Shown here: positions 17,081 through 26,090 of the stretch, one piece after another
Position numbering within the stretch: position 1 is the first letter of the stretch
How the letters are laid out: each line of letters opens with the position of its first letter
Source: Octadecabacter dasysiphoniae
GTDB taxonomy: Bacteria; Pseudomonadota; Alphaproteobacteria; Rhodobacterales; Rhodobacteraceae
Length of the DNA: 64,000 nt
Assembly (NCBI RefSeq): GCF_021532615.1
Contig: NZ_JAKGAQ010000004.1
Span: forward strand, 248,001-312,000
Reading direction: 5' to 3'
Notes under the pieces: model-generated
What the model was told of the DNA's origin: nothing
The model's database searches: none
What the model saw: the letters and a program-made list of their open reading frames with translations, nothing else
Position numbers and translations under genes: made by a program

Positions 17081-19282
17081 TTAGGCTGCTTTGCTGTCCT
17101 GTCCGGTTCCGAACCGTCCGTAGAACGATTGGCCCTTGTCGGCCATTTCGCGCAACAGGGCAGGGCAGGCAAAGCGCTCTCCGTGGGTTTTTGTCAGCTC
17201 ATCACACCGCGCGGCGGCGTAGGGCGCACCAAGGATATCAAGCCAGCTGAACGGGCCACCGGACCAAGGCGCAAAGCCCCAGCCAAGGATCGCGCCAACA
17301 TCACCTTCGCGGATGTCCATCAGTACGTCTTCTTCCAGGGCGCGCACGGCCTCAAGCACTTGGGAAAACAGCAGGCGATGCTGCACGTCTGTCAGGTCAG
17401 GCTGTTCTGCGGCAGGTGTGTAGCGCTCAGTCAGGCCAGCCCACAAACCTTGGCGTTTGCCCTTTTCGTCGTAGTCGTAAAAGCCTGCTTTGGTCTTGCG
17501 ACCAAGGCGGCCTTCGTCGGCCATCCAAAAGATCAGCTCGTCTGCCGTATCATCATAGTCAGACCCCATCGCGGCCTTCGTCGCCTTGGCGATTTTCACG
17601 CCGAGGTCGATGGAGGTTTCATCCGTCAACTGCAGCGGGCCTAGCGGCATGCCGACCAGTTTTGCGGCGTTTTCGATCAGGGCAGGGGCGACGCCTTCTT
17701 GCAGCATCCGCACGCCCTCGTTGACGTAGGGCAGAATGCAGCGGTTGGCGTAAAAGAAGCGTTCGTCATTTACGACAATCGGTGTCTTGCGGATCTGGCG
17801 CACGAAATCCAAAGACTTCGCGACGGCCACATTGCCGGTTTCTTTACCTCGGATGATTTCAACCAGCGCCATTTTGTCGACGGGGCTGAAGAAGTGGATG
17901 CCGATAAACTGGTCAGGGCGCACAGATGCCTTGGCCAATTCGGTGATCGGCAGGGTCGATGTGTTGGTCGCGAAAATTGCATCGTCACCGACAATCGCTT
18001 CGACCTTCTTGGTCATCTCGGCCTTTACGCCAACGTCCTCGAACACGGCCTCAACGATCAGATCGCAATCTTTTAGCGCCTCAAGGTCGGTGGTGGCGTT
18101 GATCAATGCCAGCACGGCCTCTTTCTTTTCTTCGGTCGCCTTTTTGCGGGCGATCCCTTTGTCCATGTAGGCGGTGGTATAGTCTTTGCCTTTGTCGGCA
18201 GCGGCCTGTTCGCGGTCGATCAGTACGACTTCGATCCCAGCCAAAGCGGACACAAGCGAAATACCAGCACCCATCATGCCCGCGCCCAACACGCCAACCT
18301 TTTTGACGGTCTGATCGGCCACATCAGGACGGTTCGCACCCTTTTCCAAGGCTTCTTTGTTGATAAACAGCGACCGGATCATCGCCTCGGAACTCGGGTT
18401 CATCAGCACGTTCGTGAACCAACGCGCTTCGATCTTGAGGGCCGTATCAAACGGGACCATCGCGCCCTCGTAGATGGCTGACAGCATCGCCTTAGCCGCA
18501 GGGTAGACGCCTTGCGTCTTGCTATTGACCATCGCAGAGGCACCCACAAAGGTCATAAAACCAGCCGGGTGATAGGGTTCGCCGCCGGGCATTTTGTAAC
18601 CCTTTTCGTCCCATGGCTTGACGATCTTGGGTTCGGACAGAACCCAGGCTTTGGCAGCCGCCAATAGCTCGTCCGCTGGAACGACCTCATCCACGACGCC
18701 AGCTTGTTTGGCCTTCGTCGGGTTGTTCATTTTACCTTCAAGCAACAGCGGCGATGCCATCATCGCGCCCATCTTGCGCACCAGACGGGTTGTGCCGCCC
18801 ATGCCCGGGAAAATACCGACCATGATTTCCGGCAAACCAATCTTTGCCTTCGCATTGTCAGCGGCAAAAATGCGGTGACACGCCAGCGGGATTTCCAGAC
18901 CAATGCCAAGCGCGGTGCCGGGCAGGGCGGCTGCAATCGGCTTGCCGCCTTTGTTGGTTTTCGCATCCATGCCCGCGCGTTCGATCTTGCGCAGGATGCC
19001 GTGGGATTTCATCAAACCGTCCATCAGGCCACGTGCCGGATCATCGCCCGCCGATGCCTTCATCTTGGCGATGATGTTCAAATCCATCCCACCCGCAAAG
19101 CTGTCTTTTTTGCCGGACGTGATGATAATGCCTTTCACGGCGTCGTCAGCCAGCGCCGTGTCGACGCAAGCATCCAGATCATCCCAGCCTTCGAGGCTAA
19201 GAACGTTCATGGATTTACCAACCACGTCCCATGTGATGATAGCGACGCCATCAGCGTCCGTTTTCATTGTAAAATCAGTCAT
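17081..19282 (-). CDS. fadJ: Fatty-acid oxidation multifunctional enzyme (enoyl-CoA hydratase / 3-hydroxyacyl-CoA dehydrogenase)
   Basis: 733 residues from the ATG preceded by AAAGGA. The N-terminal crotonase domain (1-190) has the oxyanion segments SGKKDSFAGGMDLN and ALPGTALGIGLEIPLACH and a second catalytic region in GLPEIMVGIFPGMGGTTRL. The NAD-binding domain starts near 315 with KKVGVLGAGMMGAGIS, followed by FATNTSTLPITELA and GIHFFSPVDKM of the dehydrogenase. Together with the thiolase encoded just upstream it carries out the last steps of beta-oxidation. The FadB/FadJ choice is by layout only. Its start overlaps the end of the NTF2-like gene. Confidence 0.92.
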   Translation of the reverse strand: MTDFTMKTDADGVAIITWDVVGKSMNVLSLEGWDDLDACVDTALADDAVKGIIITSGKKDSFAGGMDLNIIAKMKASAGDDPARGLMDGLMKSHGILRKIERAGMDAKTNKGGKPIAAALPGTALGIGLEIPLACHRIFAADNAKAKIGLPEIMVGIFPGMGGTTRLVRKMGAMMASPLLLEGKMNNPTKAKQAGVVDEVVPADELLAAAKAWVLSEPKIVKPWDEKGYKMPGGEPYHPAGFMTFVGASAMVNSKTQGVYPAAKAMLSAIYEGAMVPFDTALKIEARWFTNVLMNPSSEAMIRSLFINKEALEKGANRPDVADQTVKKVGVLGAGMMGAGISLVSALAGIEVVLIDREQAAADKGKDYTTAYMDKGIARKKATEEKKEAVLALINATTDLEALKDCDLIVEAVFEDVGVKAEMTKKVEAIVGDDAIFATNTSTLPITELAKASVRPDQFIGIHFFSPVDKMALVEIIRGKETGNVAVAKSLDFVRQIRKTPIVVNDERFFYANRCILPYVNEGVRMLQEGVAPALIENAAKLVGMPLGPLQLTDETSIDLGVKIAKATKAAMGSDYDDTADELIFWMADEGRLGRKTKAGFYDYDEKGKRQGLWAGLTERYTPAAEQPDLTDVQHRLLFSQVLEAVRALEEDVLMDIREGDVGAILGWGFAPWSGGPFSWLDILGAPYAAARCDELTKTHGERFACPALLREMADKGQSFYGRFGTGQDSKAA

Positions 19283-19766
19283 GTGTGATCCTTTCAGGGT
19301 CAAATTTCGGCAGCTGCGGGATCTTTGGATCATCGGCCACGATGGGCAGGGACATAATGCCGCCCGCCCGTCTCAGGGCGTTGGCGCTGGCCGTCTCGAG
19401 CCAGTGTCCGTTGATCCGTTCCAACCGCAGCCGATTGGGGTAGGGTTTGTTCAGGCGATGTCCGCTGCTCATCATATGAGAGATATGGGTGCCTTCGATC
19501 CGGTCTGGCGTGATGAATTCCGCCTCTGTGCAAAGCCTGATAAACGCGGTGACACGTTGCATGCGCAAAGTTTCGAAATACTCGGCCAGTATCGCGCGTT
19601 CGTGGGCGCCGTCTTTGATAACCGTCGTGCCCCCATCGCACACCATCACGTTCGGATAGCTCATGCGCGAAATAAACGTCTCGGCGTCCGCCCGCAAAAG
19701 GGCGTCTGACAAGACATCGATATGCGCTTGATAAAGTGCGACAGGGTCAGTCGGGTCGACGGCCAT
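19275..19766 (-). CDS. NTF2/SnoaL-like protein
   Basis: 163 residues. The N-terminal helix (PVALYQAHIDVLSDALLRADAE) followed by strands FISRMSYPNVMVCDGG, VTAFIRLCTEAEFI and a final NRLRLERINGHWLETA matches a compact SnoaL/NTF2-like fold; this is a fold guess without catalytic evidence. It is wedged between thiolase (5-bp gap) and fadJ (8-bp overlap) in one operon, so an accessory role in fatty-acid oxidation is plausible. Confidence 0.55.
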   Translation of the reverse strand: MAVDPTDPVALYQAHIDVLSDALLRADAETFISRMSYPNVMVCDGGTTVIKDGAHERAILAEYFETLRMQRVTAFIRLCTEAEFITPDRIEGTHISHMMSSGHRLNKPYPNRLRLERINGHWLETASANALRRAGGIMSLPIVADDPKIPQLPKFDPERITHD

Positions 19767-19771
19767 CAGGG

Positions 19772-20983
19772 TTACACCCGTTCAATGATTGTTGCTGCCC
19801 CCATGCCAGACGCGATGCAAAGCGTGGCAAGGCCAACTTCTTTGTCAGAGCGTTCAAGTTCATCCAGCAACGTGCCGATGATGATCGCACCTGTCGCACC
19901 CAGCGGATGACCCATAGCGATCGATCCACCGTTTACGTTGACCACGCTGTGATCCACGTTGAACGCCTGCATGAAACGCAGCACGACAGATGAAAACGCT
20001 TCGTTGACTTCAAACAAATCGATGTCTGAAATGGCCATGCCCGCGTCTTCAAGGATCTTGTGCGTCACAGGCACAGGCCCGGTCAGCATGATAGTTGGAT
20101 CCGTGCCGATTTTCGCCGTCTGGCGGATACGCGCGCGTGGCTTCAGGCCGAACTTTTCGCCAAATTCCTTCGACCCGATCAAGACACCAGCGGCCCCGTC
20201 CACGATACCAGACGAGTTGCCCGCCGTGTGGATATGGTTGATCCGCTCAAGATGCGGGTACTTCATCAGCGCGACCTTGTCGAAACCAGGCATCACTTCG
20301 CCCATGTCCTTGAACGCGGCCTTCAGGCCACCAAGGCTTTGCATGTCCGTTTGCGGGCGCATGTATTCGTCATGCGCCAGGATTTCCAAACCGTTCTGGT
20401 CTTTGACGGGCACGATAGACTTGGCAAAACGGTTGTCTTTCCAAGCGGCCTCAGCGCGGTTTTGGGACGCCACGGCGAGGGCATCTGCATCGTCACGGCT
20501 GAACCCGTATTCCGTCGCAATGATGTCGGCAGAAATACCCTGGGGCACAAAATAGGTGTCCATTGCGATGGATGGATCAACGGCAATCGCCGCCCCGTCA
20601 CTGCCCATGGGCACACGGCCCATCATTTCAACGCCACCAGCGATGTAACCCATCCCGGCCCCGCCGCGCACTTGGTTGGCGGCCAGATTGACGGCCTCCA
20701 TGCCGGACGCACAAAAGCGGTTGATCGCAAGACCAGGGATCGATTGATCGAGGTCAGACGCCAAAACGGCCGTGCGCGCCAGACAGCCGCCCTGTTCTTT
20801 GACTTGGGTCACATTGCCCCAAATGACGTCCTCAACGGCATGGCCCTCAAGGTTGTTGCGGGCCTTCAGGGCATTCAAAACGCCTGCGGACAGCTTGGCG
20901 GAGGTCACTTCGTGAAGCGCGCCGTCCTTGCGGCCCTTGCCGCGTGGGGTACGGATGGTGTCGTAGATATAAGCGTCGGTCAT
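19772..20983 (-). CDS. fadA: Acetyl-CoA C-acyltransferase (3-ketoacyl-CoA thiolase)
   Basis: 403 residues, ATG preceded by AAAGGAGAG. Thiolase motifs: the nucleophilic Cys in AINRFCASGMEAVNLAANQ (near 90), NVNGGSIAMGHPLGATGA (His) and TLCIASGMGAATIIERV (second Cys) at the C-terminus. Cleaves 3-ketoacyl-CoA to acetyl-CoA and a shortened acyl-CoA, completing the cycle with the fadJ-like enzyme encoded downstream. The length and C-terminus fit a degradative thiolase; acetoacetyl-CoA specificity cannot be ruled out. Confidence 0.93.
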   Translation of the reverse strand: MTDAYIYDTIRTPRGKGRKDGALHEVTSAKLSAGVLNALKARNNLEGHAVEDVIWGNVTQVKEQGGCLARTAVLASDLDQSIPGLAINRFCASGMEAVNLAANQVRGGAGMGYIAGGVEMMGRVPMGSDGAAIAVDPSIAMDTYFVPQGISADIIATEYGFSRDDADALAVASQNRAEAAWKDNRFAKSIVPVKDQNGLEILAHDEYMRPQTDMQSLGGLKAAFKDMGEVMPGFDKVALMKYPHLERINHIHTAGNSSGIVDGAAGVLIGSKEFGEKFGLKPRARIRQTAKIGTDPTIMLTGPVPVTHKILEDAGMAISDIDLFEVNEAFSSVVLRFMQAFNVDHSVVNVNGGSIAMGHPLGATGAIIIGTLLDELERSDKEVGLATLCIASGMGAATIIERV

Positions 20984-21005
20984 GGTCTCTCCTTTAGGGC
21001 CATGT

Positions 21006-21638
21006 TTAAGATCTGTCAGCGGGTGAACCCGGCATCAGATCATAGGGATGTTTCCAGCGTGGCGTGGCCTCAATGGCGGACAACCAGGCGTCAATGTGGG
21101 GGAAATCTGCACGGTCAAACCCGAACGGTTCGGGGTAAAACAGATAGCCGGAACAGGCGATGTCGGCGATTGTCAGATCAGCCCCTGTCAGGAATTTCGT
21201 ATCACTCAGTTGGGTTTCGATCACTTTCAAACCACCCATCAAACGGGCGGACTGGAACGCGATCACATCGGCGTTGCGCCGTTCTTCGGGCATGAAATTC
21301 ATCATGAAACGCAGACCACCTGCCACGCCACTGATCTTGTGATTGTCAAAGAACATCCAACGCAGCACATCGCGACGTTCCGCAGCAGACCGCCCGCCCA
21401 GTTTGCCTGTCTTGGAGGACACGTAATCCTGGATCACGCCAGACTGCGTCAAAACCAGATCACCGTCCTCCATCACAGGGACTTCGCCCATGACGTTGAG
21501 TGCTTTGAATTCATCAGTGCGCGCGCCGCCGTTGAAGAAATCAACATAGACGGGTTCCCACTCGGCCTCCGACAGCTCAAGCGTCAGGGCCGCCTTATAA
21601 GCGTTCCCGCTTTCGCCAAAGCAATGCAGTTTGATCAT
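21006..21638 (-). CDS. Glutathione S-transferase family protein
   Basis: 210 residues starting MIKLHCFGESGNAYKAALTLE, with GAAAGGGG upstream. N-terminal thioredoxin-like domain with a Ser in FGESGNAYK at the usual catalytic position and GEVPVMEDGDLVLTQSGVI (cis-Pro and glutathione-binding Ser) around residues 52-70; then an all-helical domain with LTIADIACSGYLFY. Likely conjugates glutathione to an electrophile or acts as a reductase. It starts downstream of the 206-bp inverted-repeat element and lies 22 bp before the thiolase gene, so transcription into fadA-fadJ is possible. Confidence 0.88.
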   Translation of the reverse strand: MIKLHCFGESGNAYKAALTLELSEAEWEPVYVDFFNGGARTDEFKALNVMGEVPVMEDGDLVLTQSGVIQDYVSSKTGKLGGRSAAERRDVLRWMFFDNHKISGVAGGLRFMMNFMPEERRNADVIAFQSARLMGGLKVIETQLSDTKFLTGADLTIADIACSGYLFYPEPFGFDRADFPHIDAWLSAIEATPRWKHPYDLMPGSPADRS

Positions 21639-21685
21639 GATGTTGCCCCTTTCAAGGGATGCGCCTTGTGGCTGGCGGCGGGTTT

Positions 21686-21715
21686 GAGTTTTTTGGCCTA
21701 GATGAAGGGGCGCGG
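21686..21715. repeat. Left arm of a perfect 30-bp inverted repeat
   Basis: Thirty bases (GAG, six T, GGCCTAG, ATGAAGGGGCGCGG) that match the reverse complement of 21862-21891 without a mismatch. The two arms enclose 146 bp between the GST gene and the ribbon-helix-helix gene. Confidence 0.85.
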
Positions 21716-21861
21716 TGTGCGCTTTCATAAACCATTAAGGTTAACGCCATACGGTTAGGGCGCGGCGATAGCTGGAGAGCGACTCGGCGTCCTAGGTGAA
21801 GCCCCGATCCGTCGTGCAGCGCTCCTGAAACGGAGAACACTCGGCCGGTCGGGGTGGAGCG

Positions 21862-21891
21862 CCGCGCCCCTTCATCTAGGCCAAAAAACTC
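21862..21891. repeat. Right arm of a perfect 30-bp inverted repeat
   Basis: Reverse complement of 21686-21715. Arms begin GAGTTTTTT on either strand. The 146-bp interior contains further partial complementarity (AGCCCCGATCCG near 21800 with CGGTCGGGGT near 21847) and a CCTAGGTGAAG related to the arm sequence CCTAGATGAAG. No target duplication is obvious outside the arms. Confidence 0.85.
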
Positions 21892-21929
21892 CCCCCGGAG
21901 GGTCGGTTTGCATCGCACGCGGTGGCGTC

Positions 21930-22142
21930 TCATTTCTTGCGCGCCTCCAGTTCAGAATTAAAAATCCGCAACCTGTGGGCAAACGTGTCGTCGTCGATGA
22001 TTGAATCGAAGTGTTCAAACAGGAACGACAACGCCTCTCCTTCGTCTAGTCCAGCGTCGCGCGAAAACTTCTTTAGGCGACGGTATCCGTCTTCCGTCAT
22101 GGCGACGGGAAAACGACGGGTGAGGCGGAAACGTTTGGGCAT
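21930..22142 (-). CDS. Small ribbon-helix-helix DNA-binding protein
   Basis: 70 residues, start preceded by AGAGGT. A basic N-terminal strand (KRFRLTRRFPVAMTED) is followed by two helices (GYRRLKKFSRDAGL, DEGEALSFLFEHFDSII), the ribbon-helix-helix pattern of CopG/Arc-type regulators and antitoxins. No toxin partner is seen beside it. It sits between the acyl-CoA dehydrogenase gene and the 30-bp inverted repeat, 39 bp from the right arm, which makes that palindromic DNA a candidate binding site. Confidence 0.6.
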   Translation of the reverse strand: MPKRFRLTRRFPVAMTEDGYRRLKKFSRDAGLDEGEALSFLFEHFDSIIDDDTFAHRLRIFNSELEARKK

Positions 22143-22161
22143 GTGACCTCTAATATAGGAA

Positions 22162-22192
22162 CGAAAGGGGGCAGAGTTAACCTGCCACCCCC
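22162..22192 (-). terminator. Weak terminator after the acyl-CoA dehydrogenase gene
   Basis: On the minus strand GGGGGTGGCAG pairs with CTGCCCCC (one bulge) around GTTAACT, followed by a poor T stretch (TTTCGTT). It lies just past the acyl-CoA dehydrogenase stop. Confidence 0.45.
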
Positions 22193-22210
22193 GATCTTGG
22201 TATCGTGCGC

Positions 22211-23989
22211 TTAGAAGTTCGCAGCGTCCAGCGCCATCACGGTGTCACCACCTGTGTTGATCCGCGCAAGGTGCATCGCCGTCGCCGGAAGCTGGCGCGC
22301 CATGTAGTAGCGGCCTGTCGCGATCTTGGTTTCGTGGAACGCGGTGTCGGTGTCGCCCGCGGCCAACGCCTCCATGGATGCCTTTGCCATGCGTGCCCAC
22401 ATCAGACCGAAACAGACATGTCCCATCATGTGCATGAAATCATAAGATCCGGCCAGCGCGTGATTGGGGTTCTTCATGCCGTTCTGCATGAAATACATAC
22501 CTGCGGCCTGAAGGTCTTTTGACGCGGCTTTCAGCGGATCGAGGAAGTCCTTTTCGAACGCCTCATCACCTTTGTTTTCAGACACATATGTTTTAATCAT
22601 CTCAAAGAACGCCATGACGTGCTTGCCGCCGTCCTGCGCCAGTTTGCGACCCACAAGGTCAAGCGCCTGAACGCCGTTGGCCCCTTCGTAGATCATCGCG
22701 ATACGGGCATCGCGGGCATATTGGGACATGCCCCATTCTTCGATGTAGCCGTGTCCGCCGTAGACCTGCTGTGCTGCTGTGGCGTATTCGAAACCCTTGT
22801 CGGTCAAAAAGCCTTTGATGACGGGTGTCATCAGCGAAATCAGGCCTTCGGCCTCTTCGTTGTTGTTCTTGTGGGCGCGGTCAATCAGGGTTGATCCCCA
22901 GAATGTCAGCGCGCGCGCGCCTTCCACAAAGGATTTCTGATCCATCAGGTTGCGGCGAATATCGGGGTGCACGATCAGCGGATCGGCAGGACCGTTGGGG
23001 TTTTCAGCACCCGTGACAGCGCGGCCCTGAAGACGATCATTGGCGTAGGCCACTGCGTTTTGATAGGCGATTTCTGCTTGTGCGTAGCCCTGAAGGCCAA
23101 CACCCATGCGGGCTTCGTTCATCATGGTGAACATGGCGCGCATGCCTTTGTGCATCTCGCCGATCAGATAGCCTTTGGCGCCATCATAGTTCATCACGCA
23201 GGTTGCGTTGCCGTGGATGCCCATCTTTTCTTCGATCTTGCCGACGGTGACGGGGTTGCGATCACCCAGTGATCCATCTTCGTTCACGATAAACTTTGGT
23301 ACGATAAACAGCGACACACCTTTGATGCCCTCGGGCCCACCGGGGATTTTCGCCAGCACAAGGTGGATAATGTTATCAGCCATGTCGTGATCACCGGCCG
23401 AGATAAAGATCTTCTGGCCCGTCACCGCATAGCTGCCGTCGTCTTGTGGCTCTGCCTTCGTGCGCATCAGGCCCAGATCGGTGCCGCAGTGCGGTTCGGT
23501 CAGGTTCATCGTGCCTGTCCATTCGCAGGTCGTCATTTTCGGCAGGTACGTCTGTTTCTGCGCGTCTGATCCGTGGATGTAGATCGCGGAATAGGCACCG
23601 TGGGTCAGGCCTTGGTACATCTGGAACGCCATGTTCGCGCTGACCAATGTTTCCTGTGCGGCGGTGTGCATGACATACGGCAGGCCTTGGCCCCCGTATT
23701 CAGGATCGCAATCCATTGCCGTCCAGCCGCCGTCTTTCATTGCCTTGAAGGCTTCTTTGAAACCGGTTGGTGTGCGCACGACACCGTTTTCCAAGGTGCA
23801 GCCTTCGACGTCGCCCACATGGTTCAGCGGCAGCAACACTTCGGTTGCGACTTTGCCGGCTTCTTCCAATACGGCCCCGGTGAAATCACGGTCCAGTTCA
23901 TCGTAACCGGGGATGTCTTGCTGGGACACCTTCAGCACGTCGTGAAGGAGGAACTGCATGTCTTTGGTGGGGGCGTTGTAGATCGGCAT
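22211..23989 (-). CDS. Acyl-CoA dehydrogenase, large C-terminal-extended (DmdC-like) type
   Basis: 592 residues from the ATG giving [23 protein letters not shown]-binding motifs: [20 protein letters not shown] and [14 protein letters not shown]; the C-terminal domain has [23 protein letters not shown] containing the usual catalytic Glu region. The length and N-terminus match the extended acyl-CoA dehydrogenases that include DmdC (methylmercaptopropionyl-CoA dehydrogenase) and long-chain enzymes. Linkage to fadA, fadJ and LiuR-like MerR regulators favours ordinary fatty acids here, which is inference. Electrons would pass to ETF. Confidence 0.88.
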   Translation of the reverse strand: MPIYNAPTKDMQFLLHDVLKVSQQDIPGYDELDRDFTGAVLEEAGKVATEVLLPLNHVGDVEGCTLENGVVRTPTGFKEAFKAMKDGGWTAMDCDPEYGGQGLPYVMHTAAQETLVSANMAFQMYQGLTHGAYSAIYIHGSDAQKQTYLPKMTTCEWTGTMNLTEPHCGTDLGLMRTKAEPQDDGSYAVTGQKIFISAGDHDMADNIIHLVLAKIPGGPEGIKGVSLFIVPKFIVNEDGSLGDRNPVTVGKIEEKMGIHGNATCVMNYDGAKGYLIGEMHKGMRAMFTMMNEARMGVGLQGYAQAEIAYQNAVAYANDRLQGRAVTGAENPNGPADPLIVHPDIRRNLMDQKSFVEGARALTFWGSTLIDRAHKNNNEEAEGLISLMTPVIKGFLTDKGFEYATAAQQVYGGHGYIEEWGMSQYARDARIAMIYEGANGVQALDLVGRKLAQDGGKHVMAFFEMIKTYVSENKGDEAFEKDFLDPLKAASKDLQAAGMYFMQNGMKNPNHALAGSYDFMHMMGHVCFGLMWARMAKASMEALAAGDTDTAFHETKIATGRYYMARQLPATAMHLARINTGGDTVMALDAANF

Positions 23990-24024
23990 ATGGGTTCTCT
24001 TCGTTTGTGAAACAGGCAGTGACG

Positions 24025-24423
24025 TTAGGCCACTGCGTGCTTTGGTTCCATTTTGGCCAACCGTGCAGAACCCCAATCCATTTGGGTTTTCAGCTCGGCG
24101 ATGGCTTCATCTAATTCGGCGCGCTGGGCTTGCATGTCGGCCAGATGTTTTTGGGCCAGTACGAAAGTTTCGCGCAATTGGGTCTCTTGGCTGTCGTCCA
24201 TGTAGTACAGGTCGAGAAGTTGGCGGATTTCCTCGAGGGAGAAGCCAAAACGCTTGCCCCGCAGGATCAGTTTAAGGCGCGCACGGTCGCGTTTGCCGTA
24301 CAGGCGTTTCTGGCCTTCGCGTGTCGGGAACAGCAGTTCCTTAGCTTCGTAGAACCGAAGCGTGCGGGGCGTCACATCAAAATCTTCGCACATTTGGCGA
24401 ATGGTCATGGTTTTGTCCGTCAT
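24025..24423 (-). CDS. MerR-family regulator, LiuR-like
   Basis: 132 residues from the ATG behind GAGGA. N-terminal winged HTH ([29 protein letters not shown]) and the [31 protein letters not shown] segment typical of MerR proteins that control beta-oxidation or leucine degradation in proteobacteria; then a coiled-coil dimerisation helix. No metal-binding Cys pattern, so an acyl-CoA type ligand is likelier than a metal. It lies 35 bp upstream of the acyl-CoA dehydrogenase gene in the same direction; three TTTACG-like repeats sit about 70 bp upstream and may be its own operator. Confidence 0.85.
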   Translation of the reverse strand: MTDKTMTIRQMCEDFDVTPRTLRFYEAKELLFPTREGQKRLYGKRDRARLKLILRGKRFGFSLEEIRQLLDLYYMDDSQETQLRETFVLAQKHLADMQAQRAELDEAIAELKTQMDWGSARLAKMEPKHAVA

Positions 24424-24492
24424 TGTCTTTTCCTCAAAGCGGTTTGGGTGACCGGCACCTGAGGGTTGTTGACACACCCTACAAGCATCGGT

Positions 24493-24512
24493 GACGTAAA
24501 CGTAAACGTAAC
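24493..24512. promoter_or_regulatory. Triple CGTAAA repeat upstream of the MerR gene
   Basis: Three consecutive hexamers CGTAAA, CGTAAA, CGTAAC (24495-24512), containing the symmetric ACGTAAACGT. LiuR-type MerR regulators recognise A/T-flanked ACGTAAACGT-like sites, so this is a plausible autoregulatory operator 70-90 bp upstream of the regulator start. Confidence 0.5.
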
Positions 24513-24631
24513 GCCGCGTCAAAACGGGGTTTACGAAAGGTCAGGAAAGAAATCGCACGAAATTGCGCAACAATCTAAGAGGGAAGAATGGTCGAGGTTT
24601 CCCCCTAAGCCCTATTTTATAAGGGTCTTAC

Positions 24632-24649
24632 GGTATGGAATTCCATACC
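24632..24649. promoter_or_regulatory. Perfect 18-bp palindrome, function unknown
   Basis: GGTATGGAATTCCATACC is fully symmetric. It lies in the 279-bp stretch between the MerR gene start (24423) and the stop of the exported-protein gene (24703), and could be an operator far upstream of the MerR gene or a transcript end structure; no T run follows. Confidence 0.35.
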
Positions 24650-24702
24650 CTGCGACTCAGCGCAGGTGCGGTGAGGTCGCCGTTGTGGGTGCAACCTAGG
24701 CG

Positions 24703-25170
24703 CTAGTTGAATGGAATCTTCGCGGTTTTGCCGTCCGACAAAGACAAAATCCATCCGTCCGCCACCGTGGAAAAGGCATCAAGCCAGCGCAATCCAAGGT
24801 CATCACGCGGGAGGATTTGGGGCAGGCGAAGGGTCGACAGAGCAATGTGGCGAAATGTGAAACCGTCGCCGTCGCGCCGATACACCGTCGCCACCAACAA
24901 AAACGGTTCAACCGCATCGATATGTCTGCCTTCGTGGATCGCAAGCATCTGGTCGCCGGATGGGGACAGCCCGAACAGGCGCGGCGTTGCGGGCACACTC
25001 CACGTTGTAACATCGGGCCCTGAAATCGTGGTTTGGTTTTGTGATACATCCGCACGCACCACCACATCGCCAAGCTGCACCGCGTAATCGCCATCCGGCA
25101 AAAGCGCCATTTGCGCGCTCGCTGGGGTCGCGGCCCCCAACAGCAGGGCAAGGACGAGATATTTAGCCAA
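24703..25170 (-). CDS. Exported protein of unknown function
   Basis: 155 residues with a clear signal peptide (YLVLALLLGAATPASAQ, cleavage after AQ) and a beta-rich mature part (DYAVQLGDVVVRADVSQNQ, LFGLSPSGDQMLAIHEGRH). No family recognised; it may be a small periplasmic beta-propeller-like or lipid-binding domain, but nothing decides this. It overlaps the 3' end of the second MerR gene by eight bases and is probably co-transcribed with it. Confidence 0.6.
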   Translation of the reverse strand: MAKYLVLALLLGAATPASAQMALLPDGDYAVQLGDVVVRADVSQNQTTISGPDVTTWSVPATPRLFGLSPSGDQMLAIHEGRHIDAVEPFLLVATVYRRDGDGFTFRHIALSTLRLPQILPRDDLGLRWLDAFSTVADGWILSLSDGKTAKIPFN

Positions 25171-25531
25171 GTGTTTTTGCTGTCAGATCGCGCAGGGATT
25201 GAAGCTCGTCCATGGTTTCATCGAGCTGGCGGCGCTGCTCTGTCAGCTCGCTCAACTGGCGGTCGGCCAATTCAACCCACAATTTCATCTGTGCTTCGGT
25301 GCCTTCGTTTTCGTAAATCATCAGCCATTGGCGGATGTCCTCAAGGGGGAATCCGAATTTGCGGCCCCGCAGGATCAGCGTCATGCGCGCCAATTCGCGT
25401 GCGCCATAAAACCGGGATCGCCCGACCCGTTCAGGCGACAGCAATTCTATATATTCATAATAGCGCAACGTGCGTGGGGTCACGTCGAACTTGGCACACA
25501 TTTCTTTAAAGCTCAGACGCGGCTCTGCCAT
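25163..25531 (-). CDS. MerR-family regulator, paralogue of the one at 24025
   Basis: 122 residues starting [25 protein letters not shown] upstream. It aligns along its whole length with the regulator at 24025-24423 (shared [25 protein letters not shown]), so the two look like a local duplication. Long C-terminal helix for dimerisation, no Cys pattern. Position beside thioesterases and beta-oxidation genes suggests lipid metabolism control. Confidence 0.82.
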   Translation of the reverse strand: MAEPRLSFKEMCAKFDVTPRTLRYYEYIELLSPERVGRSRFYGARELARMTLILRGRKFGFPLEDIRQWLMIYENEGTEAQMKLWVELADRQLSELTEQRRQLDETMDELQSLRDLTAKTLG

Positions 25532-25655
25532 AATATACTCCGGGGGTCGTCGTTGTTGGGACAACTCTACGCGGGCAAACGGTTTGGGGCAATGTTGGCG
25601 ACGCAGATGTGATTTCAGGGTTGTGTGTTTGCGTCGTGCAGGGTTCAACAGGGGC

Positions 25656-26090
25656 ATGACCAGCGAACGCCAAGCCAAAATCGCCAAACAGTTTATCGCC
25701 GCATTGCCCCATGCCCATGCTTTGGGGATGTCGCTGACGGATATTGGCGGGGGCACGGCAACCATCACGATGCCCTATGATGCCCGTCTTGTGGGTGATC
25801 CTGAAACCGGCGTGATCCATGGTGGCGCGGTGTCCGCACTGCTGGATACCTGTGCGGGCGCGTCCGTGATGGTGCATGACAGCCTGCCGATTGGCACGGC
25901 CACGCTGGATCTTCGGATTGATTATATGCGTTCGGCGACACCGGGTCAGACCATCACGGCGCGGGCGGAATGTTATCATGTCACGCGTTCGGTCGCGTTT
26001 GTGCGCGCCACGGCACTGGACGAAGACACCGATCGCCCCGTCGCGACCGCCACAGGTGCGTTTACCATTCAAACGGGGCCAGCATCATGA
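25656..26090 (+). CDS. PaaI-family acyl-CoA thioesterase
   Basis: 144 residues from the ATG giving [20 protein letters not shown]. Hotdog fold with the PaaI signature [18 protein letters not shown] and [18 protein letters not shown]. Hydrolyses (aromatic or short) acyl-CoA thioesters, protecting the CoA pool. It overlaps the next thioesterase gene by ATGA. Confidence 0.85.
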   Translation: MTSERQAKIAKQFIAALPHAHALGMSLTDIGGGTATITMPYDARLVGDPETGVIHGGAVSALLDTCAGASVMVHDSLPIGTATLDLRIDYMRSATPGQTITARAECYHVTRSVAFVRATALDEDTDRPVATATGAFTIQTGPAS

